Source of the DNA: Ruminococcus sp.
GTDB lineage: Bacteria > Bacillota > Clostridia > Oscillospirales > Ruminococcaceae
Assembly: GCA_024697545.1 (NCBI GenBank)
Contig: JAILFN010000016.1
Location: forward strand, 62,001-126,000
DNA length: 64,000 nt
Direction of reading: 5' to 3'
Each line of letters begins with the position of its first letter. The stretch's first letter is position 1. This document shows, in pieces, positions 41,874 to 49,768 of this stretch. The translations under genes were made by a program, and so were the position numbers. The notes beneath the pieces were generated by a model. It saw only the letters and a list, made by a program, of their open reading frames with translations, did not search any database and was not told where the DNA came from.

Positions 41874-43004
41874 ATGGCATACGAGTATGTTGAAGCACCT
41901 ATCGAGGGCGCAAAGATCAAGGTTATCGGTGTTGGCGGCGGCGGCGGAAACGCACTCAACTGCATTGCAGATGCCGGCATTGTCGGAAACGTTGATTACA
42001 TTGCGATAAATACTGATATACAGGCGCTGAAAAATTCCAAGGCAGCAGAGAGGATCCAGATAGGCTCCAAGCTCACCCACGGACTCGGCGCAGGTGCAAA
42101 GCCCGAAGTAGGCGAAGCTTCCGCTAAGGAGAGCCAGGACGAGATCACTGAGGCTATCAAGGATGCCGATATGGTATTCATCACCGCAGGTATGGGCGGC
42201 GGCACAGGTACAGGTGCAGCTCCCGTTGTGGCACAGATAGCTCACGATATGGGCAAGCTCACTATTGCCGTAGTAACCAAGCCTTTCGGTTTTGAGGGCG
42301 CAAAGAAGATGGCCAAGGCTGAGCAGGGTATCGCGGGACTTCTCGATAACGTTGATGCGCTTATCGTTATCCCCAACCAGAACCTGCTTGCAAACGGTCA
42401 GAAGCTCACCATGAGACAGAGCTATGCTCTTGCCGATGAGGTGCTCAAGACCGACGTTATCTCCATCGCAGAGATCATCACAAGACATGACGAGATAAAC
42501 GTTGACTTCGCTGATATCACTACCATCATAAAGGACGCAGGTTTTGCTCACATGGCTATCGGTCACGGTCAGGGCAAGGATAAGGTGCCCGAGGTCGTAG
42601 CTCAGGTAATAAAGAGCGATCTGCTCGAGACTGCTATCGCAGGTGCAAAGAGACTGCTCGTAAACATCACCATGAGCGAGGATATCGTTGTAGACGAGAT
42701 CGACGAGCTGACCAATGCTATCACCGAGGCTGTTGATGAGGACGCTGAGATCATCTTCGGTAACGGCTATGACGCTAACATGAACGATGAGGTTTACGTT
42801 ACCGTTATCGCTGCCGACTTTGACGGCGCTTCCGTCAAGAGAGCTGAGGCTAAGGCTGCTACTGCTGCCGCTTCCGAGGCTGCTTCTGCCGCAGCAGGCA
42901 CCGACAACATCGCCAAGGCTGAGGCTATGCACAGAGCAGGCGTGAAGGCTGCCGACAACCCCACTTACTATGACGATATCTTCAATATCTTCAAGAACAA
43001 GTAA
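41874..43004 (+). CDS. ftsZ: Cell division protein FtsZ
   Basis: 376 residues; tubulin-like GTPase that forms the Z ring. GVGGGGGNALN (phosphate loop), NTDIQAL, the tubulin signature GGGTGTGAAPV, and the T7 synergy loop NVDFADI are all in place. ATG 41874 has GGAGG 9 bases ahead; the ATG at 41865 is too close to it. The C-terminus ends in TYYDDIFNIFKNK after an Ala-rich linker, so the FtsA/SepF-binding peptide differs from the common DIPxFLRRR form. Codons are optimised for strong expression. A terminator follows. Confidence 0.97.
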   Translation: MAYEYVEAPIEGAKIKVIGVGGGGGNALNCIADAGIVGNVDYIAINTDIQALKNSKAAERIQIGSKLTHGLGAGAKPEVGEASAKESQDEITEAIKDADMVFITAGMGGGTGTGAAPVVAQIAHDMGKLTIAVVTKPFGFEGAKKMAKAEQGIAGLLDNVDALIVIPNQNLLANGQKLTMRQSYALADEVLKTDVISIAEIITRHDEINVDFADITTIIKDAGFAHMAIGHGQGKDKVPEVVAQVIKSDLLETAIAGAKRLLVNITMSEDIVVDEIDELTNAITEAVDEDAEIIFGNGYDANMNDEVYVTVIAADFDGASVKRAEAKAATAAASEAASAAAGTDNIAKAEAMHRAGVKAADNPTYYDDIFNIFKNK

Positions 43005-43029
43005 GCGGTAAATATTTTGATATAAAACG

Positions 43030-43056
43030 GCGGGACTTTTAACGTCCCGCTTTTTT
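43030..43056 (+). terminator. Terminator after ftsZ
   Basis: GCGGGAC (43030-43036) / GTCCCGC (43044-43050), then TTTTTTG. Confidence 0.9.
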
Positions 43057-43205
43057 GTTTAATGAAAGAAACTTTCGTAAACGATTAAGTTTGACTTGAT
43101 TATTCTAACGAAATCGGAACATAAATAATAAATGGCTAATCTATACAAAATATGATTTTTAAAGTTGTTCAAAGTGATGAACTTTATTAAAATCTTTTTT
43201 TATGG

Positions 43206-43234
43206 TTGAAAAAATGCTGAAAGTATAGTATAAT
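43206..43234 (+). promoter_or_regulatory. Promoter of the DivIVA-like gene
   Basis: TTGAAA (43206-43211), 17-base spacer, TATAAT (43229-43234). Confidence 0.82.
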
Positions 43235-43315
43235 TAATATGTAAAACAATTGCTGAAAATCGGTTGTGCTGCATATAATAAATGGTACAAACGATACAGA
43301 CTGGAGGAATACGAA

Positions 43316-44305
43316 ATGGCAAATAATGGTTACTTGAGAACTGTCCGTATGGGCGGATTTGATAAGCAGGATGTTCTTGCTTATGTAGATGATCTTAATT
43401 CTAAGATCTATAACCTTGAGAACAAGGTGAAGGACCTCGAGGAGACCAATACTCGTCTTGAAAAGCAGGTCGCTGAGGGCGGCAGTGCAGTAAATGACGG
43501 CAACTTTGAGGGCAAGGAAGAGCTCGAAAAGAAGGTCGAAGAGGCTAAGAACAAGGTAGCAGAGCTTATGGCTTCTACCGATTCTATGAATATGCGTATT
43601 GCCGATTACGAACAGCAGATCTCCGAAAAGGATGCTACCATAACCAAGCAGAACGAAGAGATCGAGGATCTGAAGGAACAGCTCGAGAAGGCTAAGAACG
43701 ATGCTTCAAATGCTTCCGCCGGTGCTGTAAATTCTCAGGCATTCGACATGAGCGAGATCTTCGTTCAGGCTCAGAACTCCGCTAATATGATCGTTTCCAA
43801 GGCTAAGGAGCAGGCTAAGAACACTACCGATGAGGCTGAGTCTCAGGCAGAGCAGATCATCGAGGAGGCTAACGCTCAGGCTGAATCTACCGTTACAAAG
43901 GCTAACGAAGAAGCTACAAGAACTCTCGAGGACGCTCAGAACAGCGCCGATAACACACTCTCCGCTGCCAAGGCTGAGGCTGAGAGCATCACCTCCGAGG
44001 CACAGGCTCACGCCGATAAGGTGACCGAGGACGCTAACGTCAAGGCTTACAAGGTAACGACCGAGGCTGAGGCAAGAGCTGCAAAGATGCTCGAGGATGC
44101 TAAGAATCAGAGCGAGAATATCAAGGCTAAGTCCGCCGATCTCCGCAACAGCGTCCGCACCGAGTTTGAGGCTCTCAATACCACCGTTACCAAGCTGCTC
44201 TCCGAGATCAATGAGCTCAGCGGTGAGAGCATGAGAATGGCTAACAACGCAAGAGATCTCGTTGACGAGGGTCTTGACCTTGTTACAGAAGAAGACGAGG
44301 CTTGA
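43316..44305 (+). CDS. DivIVA-like coiled-coil protein
   Basis: 329 residues. The N-terminus (YLRTVRMGGFDKQDVLAYVD) matches the membrane-binding hook of DivIVA/GpsB proteins, where a GFDKxDVxxYV element precedes a coiled coil. Nearly all the rest is predicted coiled coil; residues about 175-290 show Ala-rich repeats in an 11-residue-like rhythm (AEAESITSEAQAHADKVTED). ATG 43316 has GGAGG 9 bases ahead. Family members mark curved membrane at poles and septa. It follows ftsZ, with its own promoter, and its codons suggest strong expression. Confidence 0.8.
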   Translation: MANNGYLRTVRMGGFDKQDVLAYVDDLNSKIYNLENKVKDLEETNTRLEKQVAEGGSAVNDGNFEGKEELEKKVEEAKNKVAELMASTDSMNMRIADYEQQISEKDATITKQNEEIEDLKEQLEKAKNDASNASAGAVNSQAFDMSEIFVQAQNSANMIVSKAKEQAKNTTDEAESQAEQIIEEANAQAESTVTKANEEATRTLEDAQNSADNTLSAAKAEAESITSEAQAHADKVTEDANVKAYKVTTEAEARAAKMLEDAKNQSENIKAKSADLRNSVRTEFEALNTTVTKLLSEINELSGESMRMANNARDLVDEGLDLVTEEDEA

Positions 44306-44311
44306 ACGTAA

Positions 44312-44869
44312 GTGAGTGGACCGTTAAGGATCGAGATCTCCGAACTGAGAGAAGCTGCAAAGTCGCTCAAAGCGGGCGATAAGGTGCTGCTGACAGGTAC
44401 AGTTTACACCTCGCGCGATGCCGCGCACAAGAGGATCAAGGCATTGCTCGATGAGGGCAGCGAGATCCCTTATGATCTTAAAGATGCTGTGATATATTAC
44501 GCGGGTCCCACTCCCGCACCCGATGGCAAGCCTATCGGTTCCTGCGGTCCGACTACAAGCGGCCGCATGGACAGGTTCGCACCCGAGTTTTTAGACCGCG
44601 GACTGGTCGCGATGATCGGCAAGGGCGAACGCTCTCAGGAGGTCTGCGACGCTATCGTTCGCAACGGCGCTGTTTACTTCTGCGCTGTCGGCGGCTGCGG
44701 GGCGCTTGCTGCGAGCAGGATCAAGTCCTGCGAGGTCATAGCATTTGATGATCTGGGCTGCGAGTCTGTAAAGAGGCTGTACGTTGAGGATTTCCCCGCT
44801 GTAGTGACCATCGACTGTCACGGCGGCAACGTCTTCAAGTCGGGCAGAGCGGAATATGCGAATATATGA
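44312..44869 (+). CDS. Class I fumarate hydratase (or tartrate dehydratase) beta subunit
   Basis: 185 residues, the normal length of the separate beta subunit of iron-sulfur fumarases. Motifs are GTVYTSRDAAHKRI, IYYAGPTPAPDGKPIGSCGPTTSGRMD, MIGKG and FCAVGGCGAL. It interconverts fumarate and malate when joined to an alpha subunit that holds the 4Fe-4S cluster. No alpha-subunit gene is beside it, which is unusual. GTG 44312 is the start used here; no strong RBS is visible, and it lies 6 bases after the DivIVA-like stop, so coupling is possible. Confidence 0.88.
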   Translation: MSGPLRIEISELREAAKSLKAGDKVLLTGTVYTSRDAAHKRIKALLDEGSEIPYDLKDAVIYYAGPTPAPDGKPIGSCGPTTSGRMDRFAPEFLDRGLVAMIGKGERSQEVCDAIVRNGAVYFCAVGGCGALAASRIKSCEVIAFDDLGCESVKRLYVEDFPAVVTIDCHGGNVFKSGRAEYANI

Positions 44870-44879
44870 ATCATTGAGG

Positions 44880-44901
44880 AGCGTCTTAGGACGCTCTTTT
44901 T
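44880..44901 (+). terminator. Terminator after the fumarase subunit
   Basis: AGCGTC-ttag-GACGCT followed by CTTTTT. Confidence 0.85.
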
Positions 44902-45016
44902 GTTTGATCTATGAGCTTTACGGGTTGTTCACTTGTGTACTAATGACTAATAAACGATGTTATTGTTGTGAAAACCTACAAAAAAATTTGAACAGGGGAT
45001 AAATTCTTAAAAATAC

Positions 45017-45045
45017 TTGACTTTTTTATGATGGTGTGATATTAT
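45017..45045 (+). promoter_or_regulatory. Promoter of the sigma-factor gene
   Basis: TTGACT (45017-45022), 17-base spacer, TATTAT (45040-45045); an overlapping TATAAT at 45043-45048 would need a 20-base spacer. Confidence 0.65.
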
Positions 45046-45080
45046 AATTATAAGCGATAGTTTGGATAGGAGTGCGGGAT

Positions 45081-45620
45081 TTGTTTTCTGAGAATACTTC
45101 GGACTACAAGCTGGCGACCGACGAGATCGACGATCTTGCGGTGTTGGCAAAAACTGATTCCGCTGCGGCGGCTGAGCTTGTGTCAAGGCTGCTGCCCGCG
45201 ATAAGGTCGTATTCACATCGCTTTGACAGCAGCATTTCTGAGGATCTGCTTCAGGAGGGGCTGCTCGGAGCGCTGGGTGCGATATCTGATTATCGGCGTG
45301 AAAAGGGCAGGGCGGCGACGTTTATTATCGCCTGTGCCAAGAACAAGATGCTTTCGGCTGTAAAGCGTTTCGACTTTCCCGACGAGACTGCTGTTCTCGA
45401 AGATGAGCCTGCCGACACTGAACAGAGCTTTGATTACGATCCGCTTTATGACGCTATCGAGAGCTGTCTGACTCAGCTTGAAAAGCGGGTGGTACGGTGT
45501 TCGCTCATGGGACTCAGCTACCGCAGCACTGCCGAAAGGCTCGGTATCGACGTGAAATCTGTGGACAATGCCATGCAGCGGGCAAGAAAAAAGCTTCGCG
45601 AGGAAGTGGCTGATGTTTAG
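45081..45620 (+). CDS. Sigma-70 family factor, SigH-like
   Basis: 179 residues. Region 2 is seen in AELVSRLLPAIRSYSHRF ... EDLLQEGLLGALGAISDYR, and region 4 in LTQLEKRVVRCSLMGLSYRS followed by TAERLGIDVKSVDNAMQRAR. The layout (no region 1 or 3, LQEG-GL motif, VDNAxQRxRKKL end) is that of the SigH group. TTG 45081 has ATAGGAG 8 bases ahead; a GTG at 45072 is possible but lies on the RBS. It may drive transition-phase genes. In a ruminococcus with a Spo0A-like gene nearby, this is a second relic or repurposed part of sporulation control. Confidence 0.8.
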   Translation: MFSENTSDYKLATDEIDDLAVLAKTDSAAAAELVSRLLPAIRSYSHRFDSSISEDLLQEGLLGALGAISDYRREKGRAATFIIACAKNKMLSAVKRFDFPDETAVLEDEPADTEQSFDYDPLYDAIESCLTQLEKRVVRCSLMGLSYRSTAERLGIDVKSVDNAMQRARKKLREEVADV

Positions 45621-45680
45621 TTTTAATTGCCGCACACGGCGGTTTATATTTTTTTATTAAGAAAGGCAAGGGTTAAGATC

Positions 45681-45953
45681 ATGTACGAGGACAAGACACT
45701 GGTATGCAGAGACTGCGGAAACGAGTTCGTTTTCACAGCGGGTGAGCAGGAGTTTTATGCGGAGAGAGGCTTCCATGAGCCTCAGCGCTGCAAGGCTTGC
45801 CGTGATGCACGCAAGCAGAGCAACAGAACAGAAAGACAGATGTTCACCATAGTCTGTGCTTCCTGCGGCAAGGAGGACAAGGTTCCTTTCCAGCCGCGCG
45901 AGGACAAGCCTGTATACTGCAGCGAGTGCTTCGCTAAGCAGAGAGAGATGTAA
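45681..45953 (+). CDS. Small zinc-ribbon protein
   Basis: 90 residues with two CxxC pairs at each end: CRDCG with CKAC, and CASCG with CSEC. The N-terminal half matches the zinc-ribbon family (zf-trcl, CxxC-x20-CxxC), with the EFYAERGFHEPQRCKACR core; the C-terminal half is a DksA-like knuckle (KVPFQPREDKPVYCSECF). The role is unknown; transcription or RNA binding is plausible. ATG 45681 has AAGGGTTAAG ahead. It lies 60 bases after the sigma gene and before a shared terminator. Confidence 0.78.
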   Translation: MYEDKTLVCRDCGNEFVFTAGEQEFYAERGFHEPQRCKACRDARKQSNRTERQMFTIVCASCGKEDKVPFQPREDKPVYCSECFAKQREM

Positions 45954-45971
45954 TCTATTCTCCGATAGATC

Positions 45972-46002
45972 AAGACGAGCGTTTTCGGCGCTCGTCTTTT
46001 TT
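45972..46002 (+). terminator. Terminator after the zinc-ribbon gene
   Basis: AAGACGAGCG / CGCTCGTCTT with a short loop, then TTTT. Confidence 0.9.
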
Positions 46003-46024
46003 GGTTGTCGGGGTCGGCGGTATC

Positions 46025-46062
46025 GAAAAAAAGTCCCTCGGCGTAATAAACGTCGGGGGACA
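46025..46062 (-). terminator. Terminator of pyrK-pyrD-rnz
   Basis: Minus strand CTGTCCCCCGACGT / ACGCCGAGGGACT followed by TTTTTTT. Confidence 0.85.
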
Positions 46063-46070
46063 GTCTCTTG

Positions 46071-46991
46071 CTATTCTTTTATCTCGATCTTTCTGCCGTC
46101 TTTGGTTATCACGACGTTTTGGAAGATCTTTTTCAGCTCGTCCGCGTACACCCACGGAGCGGGGCAGGCGGGGCTGTAATGGGTCAGCCAGAGCTGCTCG
46201 ACTTCGGCATCAAGCGCGAGCTTGCAGGCGTCTTGCATGAGCATATGCCCTTTCTGATTCATGTCCTGCTTCTTGTCGGTCTCGCCGTACATACCCTCGC
46301 AGATGAATAGCTGCGAGCCCTTTGCAAATTCCGAGATAGCTTTGAAGGGCAGCGTATCGGTGACGTAGGTGAACTTTATCGGGCGGCGGTTTGCAAGCGT
46401 TACCATGTCGGGGGTGATGACCCTGCCGTCCTCAAGGGTAACGGCTTCGCCCGAATGCAGCACCCGCCAGAATTTTACGGGTATGTCAAGCTCCTTTGCA
46501 CGCTCGGGTTGGAACTCCTGACGGCGGGTAAGTGTAAGCGAGTAGCCGAGACAGTGTGTTGAATGCCTCAGCGGCAGCGATCTTGCTTCAAGCAGCGGGT
46601 CTATCTGCGGCAGCTCAAAGCTGCACTCTCGGTCGAGCGGCAGCTCGTTGAACCGCACCTGATAGGGAAGCCTGTCGCATATAGAGAGCAGACCCTTTAT
46701 CACCCCTGTTTTGCCTTCGGGGAGGTATATGTCAAGCGGCTGCTCACGCCCCGAGTTGCCGAGCGAGAGCAGGAACCCGGGCAGCCCCGAAACATGGTCG
46801 GCGTGCATATGCGTCAGCAGTATCACGTCCACCTTGCTGTGCCGCAGCTCGGCTGCCGTCAGGGCTATCTGCGTGCCCTCGCCGCAGTCTATAAGAACGG
46901 CATGACCGTTCTGAAAGTAGTAGCATGATGTAAGCCAGCGGTATGTCAGCGGCATCATGCCGCCTGTTCCCGCAAGAGTTATCTCGGGCAT
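46071..46991 (-). CDS. rnz: Ribonuclease Z
   Basis: 306 residues; metallo-beta-lactamase-fold endonuclease that trims tRNA 3' ends. Motifs: LAGTGGMMPL (loop form of the GTG start), CGEGTQIAL, HMHADHVSGL (61-70), a lone His in the RHSTHCLGY segment, and VTLANRRPIKFTYVTDT plus the HYSPA end. GGAGG precedes the ATG. It is the last gene of the pyrK-pyrD unit, 25 bases after pyrD; that link with pyrimidine synthesis is not functional as far as is known. Confidence 0.93.
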   Translation of the reverse strand: MPEITLAGTGGMMPLTYRWLTSCYYFQNGHAVLIDCGEGTQIALTAAELRHSKVDVILLTHMHADHVSGLPGFLLSLGNSGREQPLDIYLPEGKTGVIKGLLSICDRLPYQVRFNELPLDRECSFELPQIDPLLEARSLPLRHSTHCLGYSLTLTRRQEFQPERAKELDIPVKFWRVLHSGEAVTLEDGRVITPDMVTLANRRPIKFTYVTDTLPFKAISEFAKGSQLFICEGMYGETDKKQDMNQKGHMLMQDACKLALDAEVEQLWLTHYSPACPAPWVYADELKKIFQNVVITKDGRKIEIKE

Positions 46992-47016
46992 AGTGCCGCC
47001 TCCTTGCCTATAATTA

Positions 47017-47934
47017 TTACCACGGCTCTACCGTCCCGACTATCTCGGAGATGTTAGATATGCCGTTGTCTATGCAGTACTGCTCCAGTCCCTCTACGAT
47101 CTTCACGGGAGCATAAGGGTCAGCGAATATGGCAGCGCCTACCTGCACGGTCGAAGCGCCAGCCATCATCATCTCGACAGCGTCCTCCCATGTTGAGATA
47201 CCGCCCATGCCGCATATCGGGATCTTTACGGCATTAGCCACCTGCCACACCATGCGTACTGCAACGGGGAATACGGCAGGACCCGAAAGTCCGCCGACGT
47301 TGTTGTGAAGTATCGGGCGGCGCGTTTTGATGTCGATACGCATACCGAGGAGCGTGTTGATAAGCGAAAGCGCATCTGCACCCGCCGCTTCGACCGACTT
47401 CGCAATGTCGGTGATGCTGGTCACGTTGGGGGAAAGCTTTACCATAAGCGGCTTGTGCGGCAGCTCCTTACGCACCGCAGCCGTTACAGCCGCAGCCACA
47501 TTGCAGTCGGTGCCGAATGCAGCGCCGCCCTGCTTTACGTTGGGACAGCTTATATTTAGCTCCACCATATCCACCTGCGAGGGGTCGATGAGTGAAGCCA
47601 GCTCGGCACACTCCTCAACGGAAGCGCCTGCGATGTTTGCGATTATGCGTGTATCCTTGGTCAGCAGATTGGGCAGCTCATACTCTAAAAACTTCTTAGC
47701 GCCGCCGTTTTGCAGTCCGACGGAATTGAGCATACCCGAAGGAGTCTCAGCCACGCGGGGACCCTCGTTGCCTTGACGGGGGTTCAGGGTAGTGCCCTTT
47801 ACGGATATCCCGCCCAGCTTCGACAGGGGATAGAGGCATTCATACTCTCTGCCGTAGCCGTATGTGCCGCTGGCGGGGATAACGGGGTTCTTGAACTCCA
47901 CCCCGCAGAAGTTTACTATCAGTCTTTCGCTCAT
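47017..47934 (-). CDS. pyrD: Dihydroorotate dehydrogenase B, catalytic subunit
   Basis: 305 residues; FMN-dependent oxidation of dihydroorotate. KNPVIPASGTYGYGREYE, NPRQGNEGPRVAETPSGMLNS, ELNISCPNVKQGG with the active-site Cys region, and CGMGGISTWEDAVEMMMAGA are the 1B-type pattern. It needs the PyrK partner to pass electrons to NAD; pyrK overlaps it by 4 bases (ATGA). Confidence 0.95.
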   Translation of the reverse strand: MSERLIVNFCGVEFKNPVIPASGTYGYGREYECLYPLSKLGGISVKGTTLNPRQGNEGPRVAETPSGMLNSVGLQNGGAKKFLEYELPNLLTKDTRIIANIAGASVEECAELASLIDPSQVDMVELNISCPNVKQGGAAFGTDCNVAAAVTAAVRKELPHKPLMVKLSPNVTSITDIAKSVEAAGADALSLINTLLGMRIDIKTRRPILHNNVGGLSGPAVFPVAVRMVWQVANAVKIPICGMGGISTWEDAVEMMMAGASTVQVGAAIFADPYAPVKIVEGLEQYCIDNGISNISEIVGTVEPW

Positions 47935-48698
47935 GTGAAGTCCACCTCCTCAGAATCAAACACGGGACCGTCCTTGCAGACGTGCGAAAGATAGCTCTCG
48001 CCGTCCTTGACCGTCCTGCATACGCATACCAGACAGGCACCAACGCCGCAAGCCATGCGCTGTTCAAGCGAGACTTCGCACTTAACACAGTATTCCTTCG
48101 CGAGCTTTGCCACGCCGTTCAGCATGACAGAGGGTCCGCAGGCGTAGATGATGTCGGGCTTGTCCGCCTGAAGGCGTTCTTTCAGAGCCTCGGTCACGAA
48201 GCCCTTTCTGCCCGCAGTACCGTCATCGGTGCAGAGGGTGGTCTTGCAGCCTGCCGCCGCGAAGTCCTCCTGAAGGATAGCAATGCCCGCAGTGCGGAAA
48301 CCGCTTATCACCTCAGCGTCCCTGCCGTAGCACTTTGCGATGCCGAGCATGGGAGGTGTGCCGATGCCGCCGCCCACACAGACAGCCTTAGCGCCTTCGA
48401 GGCAGGTAAAGCCGTTGCCGAGGGGCGCTATGATGTCGATATTCTGACCGACGTTCAGCTCGGATATCTTATCGGTACCCTTGCCGCGCACCTCAAAGAC
48501 CAGCCTTATAGTTCCGCGCTCCTTGTCGATGTCGCAGATGGAGATAGGTCTGCGGAGAAAGAATCCCTCCGCCGCGACCTGAGCGAACTGTCCCGCCCGT
48601 GCAAGCTCTGCGACCTCGGGACAGTGTATCGTAACATCAAACACCCCGCGCCCGATGGCACGCTTGGCGATGATGGGGTAGTTGCCCTGTTTGTACAT
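47931..48698 (-). CDS. pyrK: Dihydroorotate dehydrogenase B, electron-transfer subunit
   Basis: 255 residues. FAD-binding region with FFLRRPISICDI, NAD-binding GGGIGTPPMLGIAK, and a C-terminal 2Fe-2S set from Cys residues in KCEVSLEQRMACGVGACLVC plus HVCKDGPVF. ATG 48698 is chosen as AAAGGA lies 10 bases ahead; longer in-frame starts run into the promoter. It heads the pyrK-pyrD-rnz transcript. Confidence 0.94.
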   Translation of the reverse strand: MYKQGNYPIIAKRAIGRGVFDVTIHCPEVAELARAGQFAQVAAEGFFLRRPISICDIDKERGTIRLVFEVRGKGTDKISELNVGQNIDIIAPLGNGFTCLEGAKAVCVGGGIGTPPMLGIAKCYGRDAEVISGFRTAGIAILQEDFAAAGCKTTLCTDDGTAGRKGFVTEALKERLQADKPDIIYACGPSVMLNGVAKLAKEYCVKCEVSLEQRMACGVGACLVCVCRTVKDGESYLSHVCKDGPVFDSEEVDFT

Positions 48699-48731
48699 TG
48701 TATCAGTCCTTTCGGTTAGTGTCATATAATC

Positions 48732-48760
48732 ATTATAACGCATTTTTTGGGGGATGTCAA
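48732..48760 (-). promoter_or_regulatory. Promoter of pyrK-pyrD-rnz
   Basis: Minus strand TTGACA (48760-48755), 17-base spacer, TATAAT (48737-48732): full consensus, beginning 3 bases past the pyrF terminator. Confidence 0.88.
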
Positions 48761-48762
48761 GC

Positions 48763-48794
48763 AAAAAGCGGGGACTGTGTAAATAGTCCCCGCT
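48763..48794 (-). terminator. Terminator of pyrF
   Basis: Minus strand AGCGGGGACT / AGTCCCCGCT, then TTTTT. Confidence 0.88.
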
Positions 48795-48802
48795 GTGTCG
48801 TT

Positions 48803-49741
48803 TTATTCCGGCAGAGCCACCTTAGGCAGGTAGGAGATTATGTCCTCCTTCATGCGGATGACCTCGCGCCTTGCTGCCTTTGCGAAATCCTTTTCGTCGC
48901 AGCCTTCCTTTTTGTAAGCGCACATTACGCCGCGGGAGCTGTTTACGATAGCACCCAGACCGTTTGCGTCGAACGCCTTTGCAACGCCCTCAGCGCCGCC
49001 GCCCTGTGCGCCGTAGCCGGGCACGAGGAAGAAGGTGTGCGGCAGCTGTGCTCTCATCTCGGCGAGCTGCTCGGGATAGGTAGCTCCGACTACTGCGCCG
49101 ACACCGCTATAACCGTACTTGCCCATGCACTCGGCACCCCAGCCTTCGCACATATCGCCCATCTGAGAATAGATGGTCTTGCCGCTTTCAAGCTTCAGAT
49201 CCTGAAGCTCGCCCGAGGACTTGTTCGAGGTCTTGACCAGCACGAAGATGCCCTTGTCATACTGCTTGCACTTTTCGAGCAGGGGAGCGATGCCGTCGGT
49301 GCCGAGATAGCCGTTTACCGTCAGAGCGTCAGCGCCGAAAGCCTCGACCTGCTCGCCGCAGATGTCGGTGAGTCCGAGGTGCGCGGTGGCGTATGCCTCC
49401 ATCGTAGCTCCGATGTCGTTTCTCTTGCCGTCGGTCATGACGAACATACCGTTCTCCTGAGCGTAGCGTATAGTCTTGTAGAGCGTCTTTACGCCCTCGT
49501 AGCCGTACATCTCATAGTATGCAGCCTGCGGCTTGATGGCGGGGCAGATGTCGTGAACCTCGTCGATGATAGCCTTGTTGAACTGGAGCAGAGCCTTAGC
49601 CGCAGCCTTTAGCGTCTTGCCGTGCTTTGCGACCTGCTTGTCTATGATGAACTGCGGAACATACTCAAGCTTGGGGTCAAGACCCACTACCGAGGGGTTC
49701 TGTGTGCGGACGATGTTTTCTATTAGTCTGTCAAATGCCAT
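48803..49741 (-). CDS. pyrF: Orotidine 5'-phosphate decarboxylase
   Basis: 312 residues; converts OMP to UMP. The length and the FVMTDGKRNDIGATMEAYA motif (Asp-x-Lys-x-x-Asp core) mark the longer type 2 PyrF. The opening FDRLIENIVRTQNPSVVGLDP is typical. AAAGGA lies 9 bases before the ATG. pyrC is 27 bases upstream on the same strand, so the two are probably one transcript. Confidence 0.95.
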   Translation of the reverse strand: MAFDRLIENIVRTQNPSVVGLDPKLEYVPQFIIDKQVAKHGKTLKAAAKALLQFNKAIIDEVHDICPAIKPQAAYYEMYGYEGVKTLYKTIRYAQENGMFVMTDGKRNDIGATMEAYATAHLGLTDICGEQVEAFGADALTVNGYLGTDGIAPLLEKCKQYDKGIFVLVKTSNKSSGELQDLKLESGKTIYSQMGDMCEGWGAECMGKYGYSGVGAVVGATYPEQLAEMRAQLPHTFFLVPGYGAQGGGAEGVAKAFDANGLGAIVNSSRGVMCAYKKEGCDEKDFAKAARREVIRMKEDIISYLPKVALPE

Positions 49742-49768
49742 GATGATTATCCTTTCGGTCGTAAAGTG

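Noticed and set aside
41853-42932. A 359-codon open frame antisense to ftsZ
   Set aside because: Same cause: the optimised codons of ftsZ. No start signals and a composition without domain motifs.
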